From Azolla caroliniana (taxonomy: Eukaryota; Polypodiophyta), in contig JBHGNT010000008.1 in NCBI GenBank assembly GCA_043228905.1, positions 14,508,001 to 14,572,000 on the forward strand: DNA of 64,000 nt. The letters are read 5' to 3'. Made by a program: the position numbers and the translations under genes. The notes beneath the pieces were generated by a model, which saw only the letters and a program-made list of their open reading frames with translations, made no database searches and was not told where the DNA came from. Positions 28,547 through 40,046 of the stretch are shown here, piece after piece. Position 1 is the first letter of the stretch. The number at the start of each line of letters is the position of its first letter.

Positions 28547-29277
28547 GGCCGAGATGTGCTTCCATCGCTCGGCGGCTCTGATGGCCCACTTAGCCGTGTC
28601 GTAATTGGGTTGTCTTCTAACATCTGTGTGAGCCGATCCTCAACTTCTATTTCTATTTTAGTGTCATCCGCGTCGAGCGGGGTTGGAGTCGAAGTATTCT
28701 CTGGTGTGTACTAGGATGCGTATTCGTCGAAGACTACATCTCGACTTGTTTGAACCTTACGGGTAGATGGGTTGTAGCATTTGTACCCCTTTTGTTCAAG
28801 TGAGTATCCTACGAGGATACATTTCTTCGACTTTGGGTCAAGCTTTTGCCGCATATCATCGAGAATATGTACGTAGGCGATAGAACCGAAAATGCGGACA
28901 TGTGACAAGTTCGGCTTCTTTCCGAAGAATTTCTCATGCAGAGTTATATCGTGAACTCCTGAGGTTGTGCACCTATTCATGAGATACACAGCCATATTTG
29001 CCGCTTCTGCCCAATATGATTTCGGCAGGTTCTTCTCGTTCATCATGGCTTGTGCGACTTCTACTACATTGCGATTTTTACGCTCTGCTACGCCGTTTTG
29101 ATGAGGCGTGTGTCAACACGAGAACTCTCATCAGATTCCTTCTTTTCGGAGATATGCCGTAAATTCATCCAAAAAATTTTCTTTGCCTCCATCTAATCGA
29201 AGACAGTGTACATGCCGACCCATAGTTTTTTCGACTTCGGCTTTGAATGTCTGGAAGTGCTTGAACACTTCACTCTT
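28547..29277 (-). pseudogene. copia-B integrase C-terminal half
   Basis: Minus-strand frame with MMNEKNLPKSYWAEAANMAV, LMNRCTTSGVHDITLHEKFF and VRIFGSIAYVHILD, then CILVGYSLEQKGYKCYNPST and VVFDEYAS. It continues the integrase of 29278-29949 after stops near 29050-29130. Confidence 0.8.
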
Positions 29278-29990
29278 CTACTTCATCGGATAGATCCAAG
29301 TGTTCCTAGAGAAGTCGTCGATGAACGTGACATAGTATCGGCATCCGTCGAATGTTGCTGTCTGGGCTGGTCCCCAGACATTTGAATGTACGACATCCAG
29401 GATTCCTTTGCTCACATTCCGCTCTTTAGGGAATGGGTGCCAGCGTTGCTTTCCGAACTGACATGCTTCACATACACCTATAATCTCCTTTGCCGTAAAG
29501 TTCGGGAGTCCGATTATGACTCCTTTCGATTGCATGTTCTGGAGCTTTTGGAGATTGATGTGGCTGATTCTCTTGTGCCATAGTTTCAAGTCGGTTTCGA
29601 CTTTCTGTCCCTTTGCAAACATGGCTGACTTTACCTCGCTCGATTCGAGGATGAACATACGGCCTTCATGACAACCGTGAGCTATGACTTGATCGCCTTT
29701 TTCGATGAAGCACCCATTATTATTGAAACGTACTTGCATTCCTTTTTCGACAATCTGGCCAACCGAGACCAGGTTTTTCGTAATAGTGGGGATATGTAGC
29801 ACGTTCTTGAGGTAGGTCTGTTTGCCATCATTTTCGAATGGGACGTTCCCGATATGATGTATTGGGTGAGTTGTGTCATCTCCTGTTTCGACATATCTAG
29901 GACGTTCGGGCTTCCGTAGTTCCCGAAACCAATCTTCATGGGATGTCATGTGATTGGATGCTCCCGAATCGACAAACTATACGCTATTCG
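29278..29990 (-). CDS. copia-B protease end, pre-integrase and integrase core
   Basis: From a VDSGASNHMTSHEDW protease motif (about 29930-29985, preceded by a stop) the frame continues through ETGDDTTHPIHHIGNVPF and LHIPTITKNLVSVGQIVEKG. The GAG-pre-integrase block LWHKRISHINLQKLQNMQS, CEACQFGKQRWHPFP, and the integrase core start NVWGPAQTATFDGCRYYVTF follow, ending with a stop after WIYPMK. Confidence 0.88.
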
Positions 29991-31047
29991 GAGTGGAATC
30001 GGTAGTTGACGCAAGTGCGGACATTGAGCGCGCTTCGTGTTTCATTATGAACATTCCGCCGCGGTCGCCGTAGTCGGAGTTTGTGGCGTAATTTGTTAGT
30101 TGTGGGCCTTGCTCATGCTTCTTCTTCCGACAATCCTCTTCGTAATGGCCGGGTTTTCCGCAGTACCTGCACTCAACTGGGTTCCTACGGTTGCTTGGTC
30201 CGGCGTGATGACTCCCCCTTTCGCCGAACTCTCCGGGGCCGTTTTTGTCCGCTTGCCATTGGTGGGAGTTATGCTCTTGGTTGTGTCAGCCCTGGCCAAA
30301 TCGACCTCTCCTTCCGCGGCTTTGTCCTCTTCCTCCATCGAAGTTTGAATATAGCATTTGTCTGTCATGCACGTTGTTCCTTTGACACATGTGATTCTCT
30401 TCAACTAGCGACAATGATTGGAGATAAAAAAAAGGAGGGAGAATTATCTCTCGCAAGAACGACCAATCTTATTGCGCCAAATAGCGGTGCCAAGCCACCA
30501 AGGCATATCTGCACCATTTCTTCGTCGTCAATGCTAACATTGATCGATCCAAGGGCATCGCACAACTCCTTGATCTTTAAGGTGTAGTTGCAGATTGACA
30601 TGTCCCTTTGTTGAAGATTGTTCAGCTCCTGTCGAAGTTGGAGCTTTCATGCGGCCGTATTGGCTGCGAAAATCTTCTTGAGATTTTCCCACGCTTGCTT
30701 CAGTGTTTTTGCCTCTCGAATGTAGCCAAGCATATGATCATGAACGCATGATGCAAGGCAATACAACACACAGCTTGCAGTCTACTCCCAAGCAAGATAG
30801 TCGGCGTGTGTTGGGTTGGGTTGTGATTTGTGAGCTCCTTTGATGTAGCTCTAATAGCCTTGTTCGACAAGGTATTGATGCATCTTGTATTCCCAAGATG
30901 CAAAGTTCGTTCTGTCGAGCTTCTCGGTAGGAAGAGCGCTTCCCATTTGAGTATTCATGGTGATTTCTTCTCTGTTGATGGGCCGGTTCTGTTGATCGTC
31001 GACGTGCAGCACAACACAGTCGAATATGCTTAATCAGGCAACCACAC
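29991..31047 (-). pseudogene. copia-B gag with zinc knuckle
   Basis: Gag starts near 30958 (MNTQMGSALPTEKLDRTNFA) and reads YKMHQYLVEQGYWSYI, LYCLASCVHDHMLGYIREAK, ENLKKIFAANTAA, LQLRQELNNLQQRDMS, NVSIDDEEMVQICLGGLA. The knuckle CRYCGKPGHYEEDC is near 30120-30165. It is closely related to copia-D gag. Three or more stops break it. Confidence 0.82.
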
Positions 31048-31059
31048 GCTCTGATACCA

Positions 31060-31362
31060 TGTAACGGAATGGGAAGCAAGAGTGATTGCAATGCAGTGGA
31101 AGAAGATTGAGTGTGTGTGTGTGAGAGAGGCAACAGAGGGAGAGCGAGAGAGAGAGAGCTCTTAAGGCATAGATAGAAAACTATATATTAACCAAAAATA
31201 CATCAAACATAAAACATCCAACTGTAACTAAGTTACAATGCGTTGGTTTATATATCAACTAAACTAGGGCAAATGCCCTTTCTACTATTTACAAAACTAG
31301 CCCAACATGTCCATGAGCTAGTGTGAAACCTATCTATGGGAAGTTGAGTTTGACTCTCAACA
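31060..31362 (-). repeat. copia-B 5' LTR (right copy)
   Basis: 303 bp from TGTAACGG to CTCAACA. The tRNA-iMet primer site lies immediately left (minus-strand TGGTATCAGAGC, 31048-31059). Confidence 0.92.
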
Positions 31363-31367
31363 CACAG

Positions 31368-31625
31368 GAAGTCCAATCTTGGGCTCTTTATGAAGTCCTT
31401 GGGGACTTGATCCCTGTTGTTGCAACGCTATGATGGTTGGATCACGTTGTTGCACACGTAACGCTAACTTCCCATGTTGTTGTTGCGTTTGCTATTTTTC
31501 TAAAGCGATTTGTTGAAGATCCTCTAACAATCGTTAGTTTTCTTGTTCCAATGCGATGAAATTTTCTTTTAGACATTGAAACTCGAAAAAAACGGACTGA
31601 TATTCTTGGGCACTAATAGTAGCCA
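31368..31625 (-). pseudogene. gypsy-2 gag N-terminus
   Basis: From ATG at 31625 the minus strand gives MATISAQEYQSVFF..., an N-terminal coiled coil and HKEPKIGLP, with one internal stop near 31490. It continues as VKFDGTR at 25139 across copia-B. Confidence 0.75.
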
Positions 31626-31687
31626 TAGTATTGGAAGAAAGGGGTAAGAGGATGAGGGAAACCAAAAAGAAAACCAAAGGGTGCAAT

Positions 31688-31696
31688 TTGGTTCAA
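31688..31696 (-). promoter_or_regulatory. gypsy-2 self-complementary primer binding site
   Basis: The minus strand reads TTGAACCAA, two bases inside the 5' LTR. It is complementary to TTGGTTCAA at the predicted RNA start in R (plus 14786-14794 and 42833-42841), about 33 nt after TATAAAAGG. The match is 9 nt, shorter than in gypsy-1 and gypsy-3. Confidence 0.6.
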
Positions 31697-31698
31697 AC

Positions 31699-31811
31699 TG
31701 TCAGGAATAGTACTAAAACAGAGAGAGAATCAATACTAGAGAAGGGAAGTACTATTAGTACTAAGAGGACTGACTGTGTAAGACTCACGAGAGAGGAACG
31801 AGAGAGAGAGG

Positions 31812-31851
<40 letters not shown>
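31699..31851 (-). repeat. gypsy-2 5' LTR, first part
   Basis: Matches 14548-14718 (TGTCAGGAATAGTACTAAAAC...), including the GA microsatellite in which the LINE begins. The rest of this LTR is at 42730-43061. Confidence 0.9.
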
Positions 31852-31855
<4 letters not shown>

Positions 31856-32061
31856 GCAAAGTTGGGAGATGTTGGAGAAGGACAAACACTAATTTTGATG
31901 TATCTTCTTGCTACCGTGTCCGTTTCCTTTGTTCTTTAGCTCATTTCGAAGCTTGCACATAGAGCTTTGTAAATAGTATATGCATGTATCATTTGGTGGT
32001 CTTGGTAGAACGTTACAAGTAAAACTTCCATTCGGTTGCATGCATCTCATGATCGCTTGCT

Positions 32062-33348
32062 TTGATTCCTTCTCCAACACAATTACTTGTAAGTGAGCTC
32101 TCTCCTATTTCTTGTCATATGGATGGTAGTGTTTTCATGAATATGGTAGTATCAAGACCAAGAGGGGATGGTCAAAGAAAACGATGTATTGGAGAAAATA
32201 GTAATGACATGTCTTATGCTGATGCAATGCGACAAGATGATAGTCATTGGGAACATTTAAGATCCATGGAAAATATATTAATGGAATATTGTATAAGGGA
32301 GAATGTGAAAGTTTCTGAGGAGTTTGTTGACGATGAAGTGGCTAAGGTAGAAATAGACAATAAGGAGTTTTTGGGCTCATTTGCTACTTTTTGTGATAAA
32401 GGGGTCATATTGTTTTTCACGTGGAAGATACCTTTCCTTTGGAGGGTCAAACAATGGTTATGTGGGATTTTACAAGACGATTGTGTTCAGGATGTTTATG
32501 CTGGTCCTTGTGGATTTGATGACGTTGTTTTGGTATCACAAGAGTATAAAGAGAAATTACTCAATAAATTGCCAGTTTTTTATGAGAAAAGTTTGGTTCA
32601 TATTGTTCTGTGGAGGCCACTAGTGGAATACCAAGATATATTAAAGCAAGAATGTCCTGTATGGGTTGAGGTAGAGTGCACATATTCAGTGGTTTGGCCA
32701 ATATTACGGTCAATGATGGAAAAGTTGGGAACGAACTTGGTGCCTCCTAGTGCTAATGCTCAAAATCGATATCGAATGTGTATTCTTTGGAATACTGCTA
32801 TAAAGAGGCCAAGTTGTTTACAGATTGCATGCTTTGGTATGCCGCCTATGTACTTTCGGCTTAAATGGGGTACATTTGTAGGACATTGTTTCCATTGTGG
32901 TGTGTTGGGGTATTTAATGGCTGAGTGTCCTCAAAAAGGAAATAATGTAGAGCCTACAACTCATGATCAGATTCAAGCTTTGGCAATTTTAGAGCAAACA
33001 AAGGAACCACAAATTGTGAATGAGAAGGATGGAAAGACTCTGGAGGATGAAGGAAAATGGTCAATAGTTTCTGGAAAGATGAAGAAGTATAATAAAAATG
33101 TTGGGCATAATGTATCTATGGAGAAGGTCACACCGACAAATCCCATGCGGAATAAACCATGGGCTCGTCAAGAGGACAATCCAAAGAAATTATCTTTTGA
33201 TAATAAAGGTAATTTGTATGTTCCTTGGAATAAACGGAAATCGGTGCCTCGTTCACATGAGGAGTCATCGGGGTCTGGAGTTTTGCATTCCCATCGTAAT
33301 TCATATAATGAAGGAGAAGGAGATTTCTTGAAAAAAAGTAAAAAATAA
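32062..33348 (+). CDS. LINE ORF1, RNA-binding protein with knuckle
   Basis: A full 428-codon frame. The middle (about residues 100-270) has the DUF4283-type arrangement of plant L1 ORF1 proteins (FTWKIPFLWRVKQWLCGILQ, FYEKSLVHIVLWRPLVEYQ, CPVWVEVE, LGTNLVPPSA). It is followed by a zinc knuckle CFHCGVLGYLMAEC near residue 279. The usual His of CX2CX4HX4C is Tyr here. The C-terminus is Lys-rich. Such proteins coat LINE RNA. The ATG at 32062 opens the frame; the next in-frame ATG is at 32119. It ends 3 bases before ORF2 (33352). Confidence 0.85.
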   Translation: MIPSPTQLLVSELSPISCHMDGSVFMNMVVSRPRGDGQRKRCIGENSNDMSYADAMRQDDSHWEHLRSMENILMEYCIRENVKVSEEFVDDEVAKVEIDNKEFLGSFATFCDKGVILFFTWKIPFLWRVKQWLCGILQDDCVQDVYAGPCGFDDVVLVSQEYKEKLLNKLPVFYEKSLVHIVLWRPLVEYQDILKQECPVWVEVECTYSVVWPILRSMMEKLGTNLVPPSANAQNRYRMCILWNTAIKRPSCLQIACFGMPPMYFRLKWGTFVGHCFHCGVLGYLMAECPQKGNNVEPTTHDQIQALAILEQTKEPQIVNEKDGKTLEDEGKWSIVSGKMKKYNKNVGHNVSMEKVTPTNPMRNKPWARQEDNPKKLSFDNKGNLYVPWNKRKSVPRSHEESSGSGVLHSHRNSYNEGEGDFLKKSKK

Positions 33349-33351
33349 AGT

Positions 33352-34240
33352 ATGAAGATCACCACATGGAATGTGCGGGGATTGTGTTCTAGATTTAGAA
33401 TGCATGAGGTTTGGAGGATTGCGTTAAGTGAGCAATGGGATGTTTTATGTGTAGTATAGCATAAAGATCATCGTAATGTTGGTTTAATTAGTTATTCTAA
33501 GGGTTATACATTATGTTATGCTAGCAAGGTTCATAGGGATTATTCTGGGATTGTCATGTTTATAAGAGATAAATTTCACCCAAAAGTAATAGTTTTAGAT
33601 GAGTTTGGAAGATTTATTGTGGTAGAGATATGTTATGAAGGGCAAGCTCTTTGGTTAGTTGGTGTGTATGCATCAAATGTTTCACAAGAATGAAAGTTGT
33701 TATGGAGATCTCTAAACTCAGTGCTTGATAATGGTAGATCGGGTTTATTGGTTGGAGATTTTAATGTTTGTTGTGAGACAGATCAATCAACATCTATCCA
33801 CTCTATTATGGATGGACCAGAGGCTCAAGAATGGGGAGAATTTGAGACTGAAGTCATGTTAAGGGATATATGGAAATGGATCAAGGGAGATGAACCTGGT
33901 TATACCTTTCAATTGGCTCAATATAAGGATACTTGGAGTAGGTTGGATCAAATGTATGTAATGCATACTTAAGGTTTTTTTACTAGAGATTTTGGATATT
34001 TCAGTGTATTATGGGTCAATTATATCAGATCATTTCCCATTAATTTTTGAGTTCAATCACCACTCAATTAGAGGTTTTCATGAGTTTTTAGGAAAACCAC
34101 TGTTGATTTTTAATTCATCATTTTTGGACCATGAGGTCTTCCATGCCTATATGTGTCAATTGATTGATGCATTTGCCTATCGTGTTCAATTTGATGGGCA
34201 TGAAGCGTGGGATGTATTTGTTGCAAATGTTTAGAGGTTA
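33352..34240 (+). pseudogene. LINE ORF2 endonuclease domain
   Basis: Begins MKITTWNVRGLCSRF, the first apurinic-endonuclease motif. It continues with SGIVMFIRDKFHP, LLVGDFNVCCETDQS, YKDTWSRLDQMYV and SDHFPLIFEF. Stops at 33457, 33692 and 33970 and a frameshift near 33990 disable it. The domain nicks target DNA in working L1 elements. Confidence 0.85.
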
Positions 34241-36445
34241 ACTAGATATTATGGAATTCACCATGCTTTTAAAAGGAGAAAGAAATTAAGTCTCCTAGTT
34301 AATTTTCTTGATAAATGCAACTCATTGTTAACTTATTGGCCAATGGATGTAGAGTTGATGGGATATCAAGAGGTATTAATTTTTGCGATGCATGACCTAA
34401 CGGCAAAAAATTATCAACATACTACATCATCTAAGACAAGAAGTGGGTGATGCTAATTGTCAATCACATAAGTTTTTTCATGACCTTCATGAATCACATG
34501 CACGACATAATGTGGTAAGGTTAGAGGGAAATGGTATCATGTGTTCCCATCCTCAAGAAATTGTGAAGAAATGCATAGAATATTATACACAATTGTTGGA
34601 TGTACAAATGTGTATTGATGATAATGTTAAAAAGGATAGAGATGTATTTTTTAATGGAGTGAAAAATCATGTATCGCATGATGTGGCACAATCATTAGAT
34701 GTTAATATTTTAGAGGATGAGGTGGAACATGTCATGTCACATCTTGCTAATGATAAGAGTCATGGGTGGGATGGATTACCACATGAACTCTTTAAGAAAT
34801 ATGTGATTAAGTTAAAGGGGCCTTTTACAGTTTTATTTTAGAAGGCGTGGACATCAGGGGAAATGCCTCATTCTTGGAAGATTGGTTTGATCAAGCTTTT
34901 GCCAAAGGTGCCTTCTCCATCTTCCTTTGCTCAATGAAGACCAATTTCATTGATGGGGGGGAATGTAGAATATTTTTGCAAAAGTGATGGCCAATAGGTT
35001 GCATAAGGTTTTACCTTCTATTATATTCATAATGCTCAATATGGGTTTTTAGCAAAAAGAGACATTTTACATAATATTTTAAATGTTCAAATGGCAATGG
35101 ACTATGCAAAGGAGGCTAAACAAGAATTAGGGTTGCTACAATTGGATATCGAGAAAGCCTATGATAATGTGGATTGGTCATTTATAAATCAATTGATGTC
35201 TCATATGGGTTTTGGTGATTCGAGTATGTCGAAGTTGATATACACATTAGGGGAGGGTTCGGTTTCGCATGTGATGTTTAATGGAGGAGTAACACAACCG
35301 ATTTCTATTCGAAGGTCAGTTAGACAAGGATGCCTAGTAAGTCCTTTACTAATCACTATTGTGACACATCCTATTCTTGTTAAGTTACACAATATGGCTA
35401 TGGAGGAAGAATTGCTTGGACTAAGGTTGCCATCAGGGAAGCCATGTATTGTTCAAGCTCTTGCAGATGACCATATTATGTTTTTGGCACCTAATCGGGA
35501 AAATATTAGTAAGACGAGATGTGTGGGATTTTTTTTCAAATGCTTCAGGGTTGAGAATTAATATACATAAATCTGTCCTCATTTCATGTACAGAACAAGA
35601 TGTGTTAGGGTTGGGGTGTTCAGGAAGGATAGTACATCGTGGTATGATTTGTCGTCACCTTGGATATCCAATTGGGGTGGAAGTTTCTCATGTGAAACTT
35701 ATTGAGTGGGTATCCAAAAGGTTGGAGGATAGGTTTATGTATTGGAGGTCTCAGTTTTGGCCTTTTCATGTACGACTTAAGGTGGTCCAATCGATTATGG
35801 TCTCTATGGTATCTTATTATCTTCCTTTGATCCCATGGTCAAAGAAAGCTCTTGAAATGTTATCACGCTCGATGCAAATGTTGTTATGGAAAAGAAAAGG
35901 GAAAAGTGCCTTGTCATGGTTGGCATGGGATCATGTTTGTACTCCGAAGCGTCTTGGTGGGGCATCAATATTGAATCTATATGAGCATATGGTGGCTCGT
36001 CGATTTACTTTCATTCGATTCATGTTTTAAGGTGTACAACCTTGGATAGAAATTGTGGCATACTTTATAGAGAAGAACGGAATAAAGCTTGGAAACATGA
36101 AGTTTGAAGCAAATTGGTGGAATGTAATTAATTCTGATAGGAATGTCAAATGTACAGACAGGGTCTATGATAGTTAATCATTTGTTGACATTTTGGCAAA
36201 GTATGTTGGATTTTATGGAATGACATCCCCCACAAGACAGGGGATGTGCCAATTCATTACAAATGGAGGTTTTGGCAACATCAAGGTTGTTGAGGTGGGA
36301 AGGTAAACAAATTCTTAACCTTCAATTTAGTCAGATGGCTAGATTGGGTTTGGTAACAGTTAAGGATGCTAGGTTGGTTTCACAAAGAAGAGTAATGGCT
36401 TTTCGAACAATAAGATCAATATTTCATATTCCAAAAGGTTATAAC
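34241..36445 (+). pseudogene. LINE ORF2 reverse transcriptase
   Basis: Motifs in order: GDANCQSHKFFHDLHESHAR, SHGWDGLPHELFKKYV, LLQLDIEKAYDNVDWSF (35121 on), IRRSVRQGCLVSPLL, QALADDHIMFLA (35454-35489; the catalytic Asp-Asp present), then after a frameshift ASGLRINIHKSVLIS, HLGYPIGVE and LARRF-type thumb. Several stops and shifts. It resumes at 41851 across gypsy-4. Confidence 0.85.
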
Positions 36446-36716
36446 TGTCATAACCAAGAGAGAAGGTAAAGTGATAGAAGAAAGATATAAAGAGATCACA
36501 AGAAGAGGAATGAAATGATAAGAGAAGAATGAATGTATTAAAGTAGAATAAGAATGGATACAAGATAGACGATGAGAGCTTAAGACTGGTGTTGATTCGA
36601 ATTGGTTTTGAGAAGAATTGTATGTCCATATTTATAGGTTCCTATAGAATAACCTAGTGATTTCTATAATGTTCTAGAATGTTCTAGACCTAGAATATTC
36701 TAAGATGTTCTAGGAT
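36446..36716 (-). repeat. gypsy-4 3' LTR, truncated
   Basis: Starts TGTCATAACC and matches 41430-41700. The TATA is at about 36626-36638 (minus strand TATAAATATGG) and heat-shock-like TTCTAGAATG repeats at 36661-36716. The remaining ~130 bp of U3 are missing. Confidence 0.85.
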
Positions 36717-37900
36717 ATGAAGACAACTCAGACTGAAGATGTTGTAGTCGGTGGAGGTGTTGCTCTGCACTAGGGCTTGGTGAGATTAGTGGAATGTCCA
36801 AGAGACACCATCGAGGATGGTTGCTAGTATAGGCATAGAAAGGTGTGACCTTGGTAGAAGAGTGTATGGTGTTATTGTATGCAAACTCTACAAGATGCAA
36901 TATATGACTCCAATTATCTTGTTGATAACTGATGAAACATTGAAGATACTGCTCAAGTGTTTGATTTGTGCACTTTGTTTGGCCATCAGTTTTGGGATGA
37001 TATGCTGAAGAGAGTTTGCAAGAGATTCGGAGCCCGTCACATAGGTCCTTCCAAAAGTGAGAGATAATTTGCGGTCCACGATCACTAATTATGTTGTTTG
37101 GAAGACCATGATGGCAAAATACTTCACGCATAATGATATCTGTTGTTTCTTGACTACTGATGTTTTTTACGCAGGGTAGAAAATGTGCCATCTTGGTAAA
37201 CCGATCCACTATGGTTAAAATAGCATCAAAACCTTGTGAAGGTGGCAGATCTGTAATGAAATCCATAGTAATTGACTGCCATGGATTGCTCGGAGTTGGC
37301 AATGGTTGTAACAACCCATAAGGATGATGCCTAGGCATTTTAGCTCGACAACATGTGTCACATGTGCGAACATAATCTTCAACGAATTGTTGTAAATGAG
37401 GCCACCAAAATGATCGCTTCACTAGCTCCATCGTCTTGGCAATACCAAAGTGTCCGACCATACGGGCATCATGATAGTGCTCCAACACTCGAAGGCGAGG
37501 TGATCCATCAGGGACATAAAGTAGATTCTTGTAGAAAAGTAAGTTATCTTGCCACTTGAACTCCTTATAGCGTCGAGATGTCCCTAGCAATGTGGAGCAA
37601 AATGCATGATTTGGACCAAGGTGGGTGAGAACATCCTTAGCAAAATCATTAGAGTTAAGTTGTTGTCGAATAGTATCAAGAAGACTTGAATCCAATGGCA
37701 TGGCACAAACCGTGGTTGCTTGTAGCTTTGTTGGACCAAGGAGAACTTGCTTTTGATTGTTGAAAGCTGGATCTCCAGGGCGAAGTGCCAAATATGAGAG
37801 TCGAGATAGAGCATCTGCTTGCCCTTGTTGGTGCCCTGGGCGGAAAATGATCTTGAAATCAAAACGAGTTAAAAATTGCGCCCATCGAGCTTGTCACCTA
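36717..37900 (-). CDS. gypsy-4 integrase
   Basis: The open frame 36700-37791 starts MALRPGDPAFNNQKQVLLGP and contains the HHCC region (YHDARMVGHFGIAKTMELVK, TCDTCC). The catalytic residues are in TMDFITDLP, ISDRGPQIISHFW and HPKTDGQTKCTNQ, where the catalytic Glu is replaced by Lys. It then runs into LTR sequence, so its last residues (ELSSYPRTS) are the fusion point. Confidence 0.85.
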
Positions 37901-38583
37901 TTTAGCACTCGAGCCATTTGAAAATATGTAAGATTTTTGTGGTCACTATAAATGATGATTTGATGAGGTGAACCTTTGAGGAAATGTCTCCATTCCGCAA
38001 AAGAGTCAACCATAGCTAGTAACTCTTTGTCATGCACCTTGTAGTTGATCTCCGCAACATTAAACTTCCTTGAGTGAAACACGACTAGATGTAAGTGCCC
38101 ATCTTCACCTGGTTGTGATAGGATGCTCCCCAATGCAAAGTCAAATGCATCTGCCTCAATGATAAATGGCTTTTCTAGATCAACATGACCTAAGACAGGA
38201 GGTAATGCGAATGCCTCTTTCAACTGAGTAAAGGCTCTGTATGCTTCAGGAGTCCAAACAAATGCTTGATTTTTCTTGGTGAGTTGAGTAAGTGGCAATA
38301 CAATCTTCGAATAATTCCATATGAATTTGCGGTAGAAGTTGGCAAATCCAAGGAAACACTGGACATCGCGAACGGAACTTGGAGTATGCCATTCCAATAC
38401 TGTTTGAACTTTCGCTGGATCCATGAAGATACCTTTAGATGAAATGGTATAACCCAAGAACTCAACTTCTTTGCAATCAAAACTACACTTCTCTAGTTTG
38501 GCATAAAGACCATACTCTCTTAAGCGTTGGAGTACCTTCCGCACATGTATATCATGCTCCGCTTGTGTTCTAGAGTAAATCAA
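37894..38583 (-). CDS. gypsy-4 RT thumb and RNase H
   Basis: 230 codons with [79 protein letters not shown] and YSDHKNLTYFQMARVLNR. It ends at a stop between RNase H and the linker. Confidence 0.85.
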   Translation of the reverse strand: MIYSRTQAEHDIHVRKVLQRLREYGLYAKLEKCSFDCKEVEFLGYTISSKGIFMDPAKVQTVLEWHTPSSVRDVQCFLGFANFYRKFIWNYSKIVLPLTQLTKKNQAFVWTPEAYRAFTQLKEAFALPPVLGHVDLEKPFIIEADAFDFALGSILSQPGEDGHLHLVVFHSRKFNVAEINYKVHDKELLAMVDSFAEWRHFLKGSPHQIIIYSDHKNLTYFQMARVLNR

Positions 38584-39018
38584 TAGATCATCTAAATAGA
38601 TGATAAGAAAGATATCTAGAAAATCTCAGAAAATGTCATTTGCCATATGTTGAAACACAACAGGAGCATTTGTGAGCCCAAAAGGCATAACTGTATACTC
38701 GAAATGGCCATATCGAGTGCGAAATGCAGTCTTCCACTCGTCTCCCGGTCAAATACGGACAAGATTATATGCACCCCTTAGATCAATCTTGGTAAAATGC
38801 AATAGATCATCTAAATAGATGATAAGAAAGATATCTAGAAAATCTCAGAAAATGTCATTTGCCATATGTTGAAACACAACAGGAGCATTTGTGAGCCCAA
38901 AAGGCATAACTGTATACTCGAAATGGCCATATCGAGTGCGAAATGCAGTCTTCCACTCATCTCCCGGTCAAATACGGACAAGATTATATGCACCCCTTAG
39001 ATCAATCTTGGTAAAATG
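38581..39018 (-). repeat. 219-bp tandem duplication in gypsy-4 RT
   Basis: 38581-38799 is repeated as 38800-39018 with very few changes (for example CTCGTC versus CTCATC). The unit covers the RT palm, from RIRPGD-type residues to the catalytic LIIYLDDLL. It is 73 codons long, so it keeps frame, but both copies carry a TGA and other stops. Confidence 0.9.
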
Positions 39019-40020
39019 CTTTGCCCCACCAATGCGTTCTAGAAGACTGGAAATTAAAGGTAGAGCATATCTATTTCTTATTGTCACTTTATTTAATCCC
39101 CGATAATCCACGACCAAATGAAGTGAGCCATCCTTTTTCTTCACGAAAAAGGTAGGAGCACCAGCTGGAGACGTTGAATGTTGAATAAATCCACTTGCAA
39201 GATTCTCATCAATGTATGCTCGAAGAACCTCAAGCTTCGTTGGTGATAGATTGTAGATCAGACCCCATGGTGGCTCTTTTCCTGGCTGTAGATCAATGGG
39301 ACAATCGTATGGCTGATGCTTTGGACGTACACTAGCTTTGACTTTGTCGAAGACATCAACATATTCTTGGTACTTTCTACGAATGTAGAGCTCTGACGTC
39401 CCTTGAGTGTCACTAGAAGGTGCAATTGATATGGCAAATAAGAATAAATCTTCTTTTGCTCCTTCTTGGCATAATTTTTCTAGGGTGATGGTTGAAATTT
39501 GATGAAGATGAACAACATGTTTGGTAGAGGGTGAATTGGTAACACTATGTTTTTCAAGGGGAGGATCCTGGGTTCGACCCTTGACTACTAAGTTTCCTTT
39601 TGAAGGGCACCTAATTTCACGTTGTCTCCAATCCATTATTGGGTTGTGTAGCTCGAACCATGGCAAACCAAGGACTATTGGATGCTCAGGGCTACGGATT
39701 ATGTTAAAGGAGACCACACATCCTAAATCACCTAAGAGTATGTGTATCAGCTCAGACTCCTCGAATATCTTGCCAGAAGCTATGGGACGTCCATCAATCA
39801 CTACTACGGAAACTGGGCAAGGAAGTTTATGCAAGGCTATTTGATGTTTTCGGGCAAAATCTCTATCCATGAAACAAGAATTGGCTCCGGTATCTAAGAG
39901 AGCTGGGACATGAAGTTGACAACTTGGTGTCCTAACTTGTACTTGGCTTGAGAAAACTCTACTAACATGCTTGGAAGAGATGGAACCCACACTAGGCTGT
40001 ACAGATCTAGGACTGTCCAA
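38968..40020 (-). CDS. gypsy-4 protease and RT N-terminal half
   Basis: 350 codons: LLDTGANSCFMDRDFARKHQ (protease), [80 protein letters not shown] and [14 protein letters not shown]. It then stops at the boundary of the tandem duplication. Confidence 0.9.
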   Translation of the reverse strand: MDSPRSVQPSVGSISSKHVSRVFSSQVQVRTPSCQLHVPALLDTGANSCFMDRDFARKHQIALHKLPCPVSVVVIDGRPIASGKIFEESELIHILLGDLGCVVSFNIIRSPEHPIVLGLPWFELHNPIMDWRQREIRCPSKGNLVVKGRTQDPPLEKHSVTNSPSTKHVVHLHQISTITLEKLCQEGAKEDLFLFAISIAPSSDTQGTSELYIRRKYQEYVDVFDKVKASVRPKHQPYDCPIDLQPGKEPPWGLIYNLSPTKLEVLRAYIDENLASGFIQHSTSPAGAPTFFVKKKDGSLHLVVDYRGLNKVTIRNRYALPLISSLLERIGGAKHFTKIDLRGAYNLVRI

Positions 40021-40046
40021 CCAAACGGCTCCGATTTTGGCCAGAC

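Larger units (their letters stand above)
25145..31362 (-). mobile_element. copia-B, Ty1/copia element
   Basis: LTRs of 301 and 303 bp, flanked by CACAG (25140-25144 and 31363-31367). A tRNA-iMet primer site (minus-strand TGGTATCAGAGC, 31048-31059) touches the right LTR. Gag, protease, integrase, RT and RNase H are present in order, with stops. RT and RNase H are split by an unrelated ~1.17 kb insert at about 26130-27297. It is inserted in gypsy-2 gag. Confidence 0.92.

Noticed and set aside
38581-39018. CRISPR-like direct repeat
   Set aside because: Only two adjacent 219-bp copies of RT coding with no spacer. This is a tandem duplication in a plant retrotransposon.
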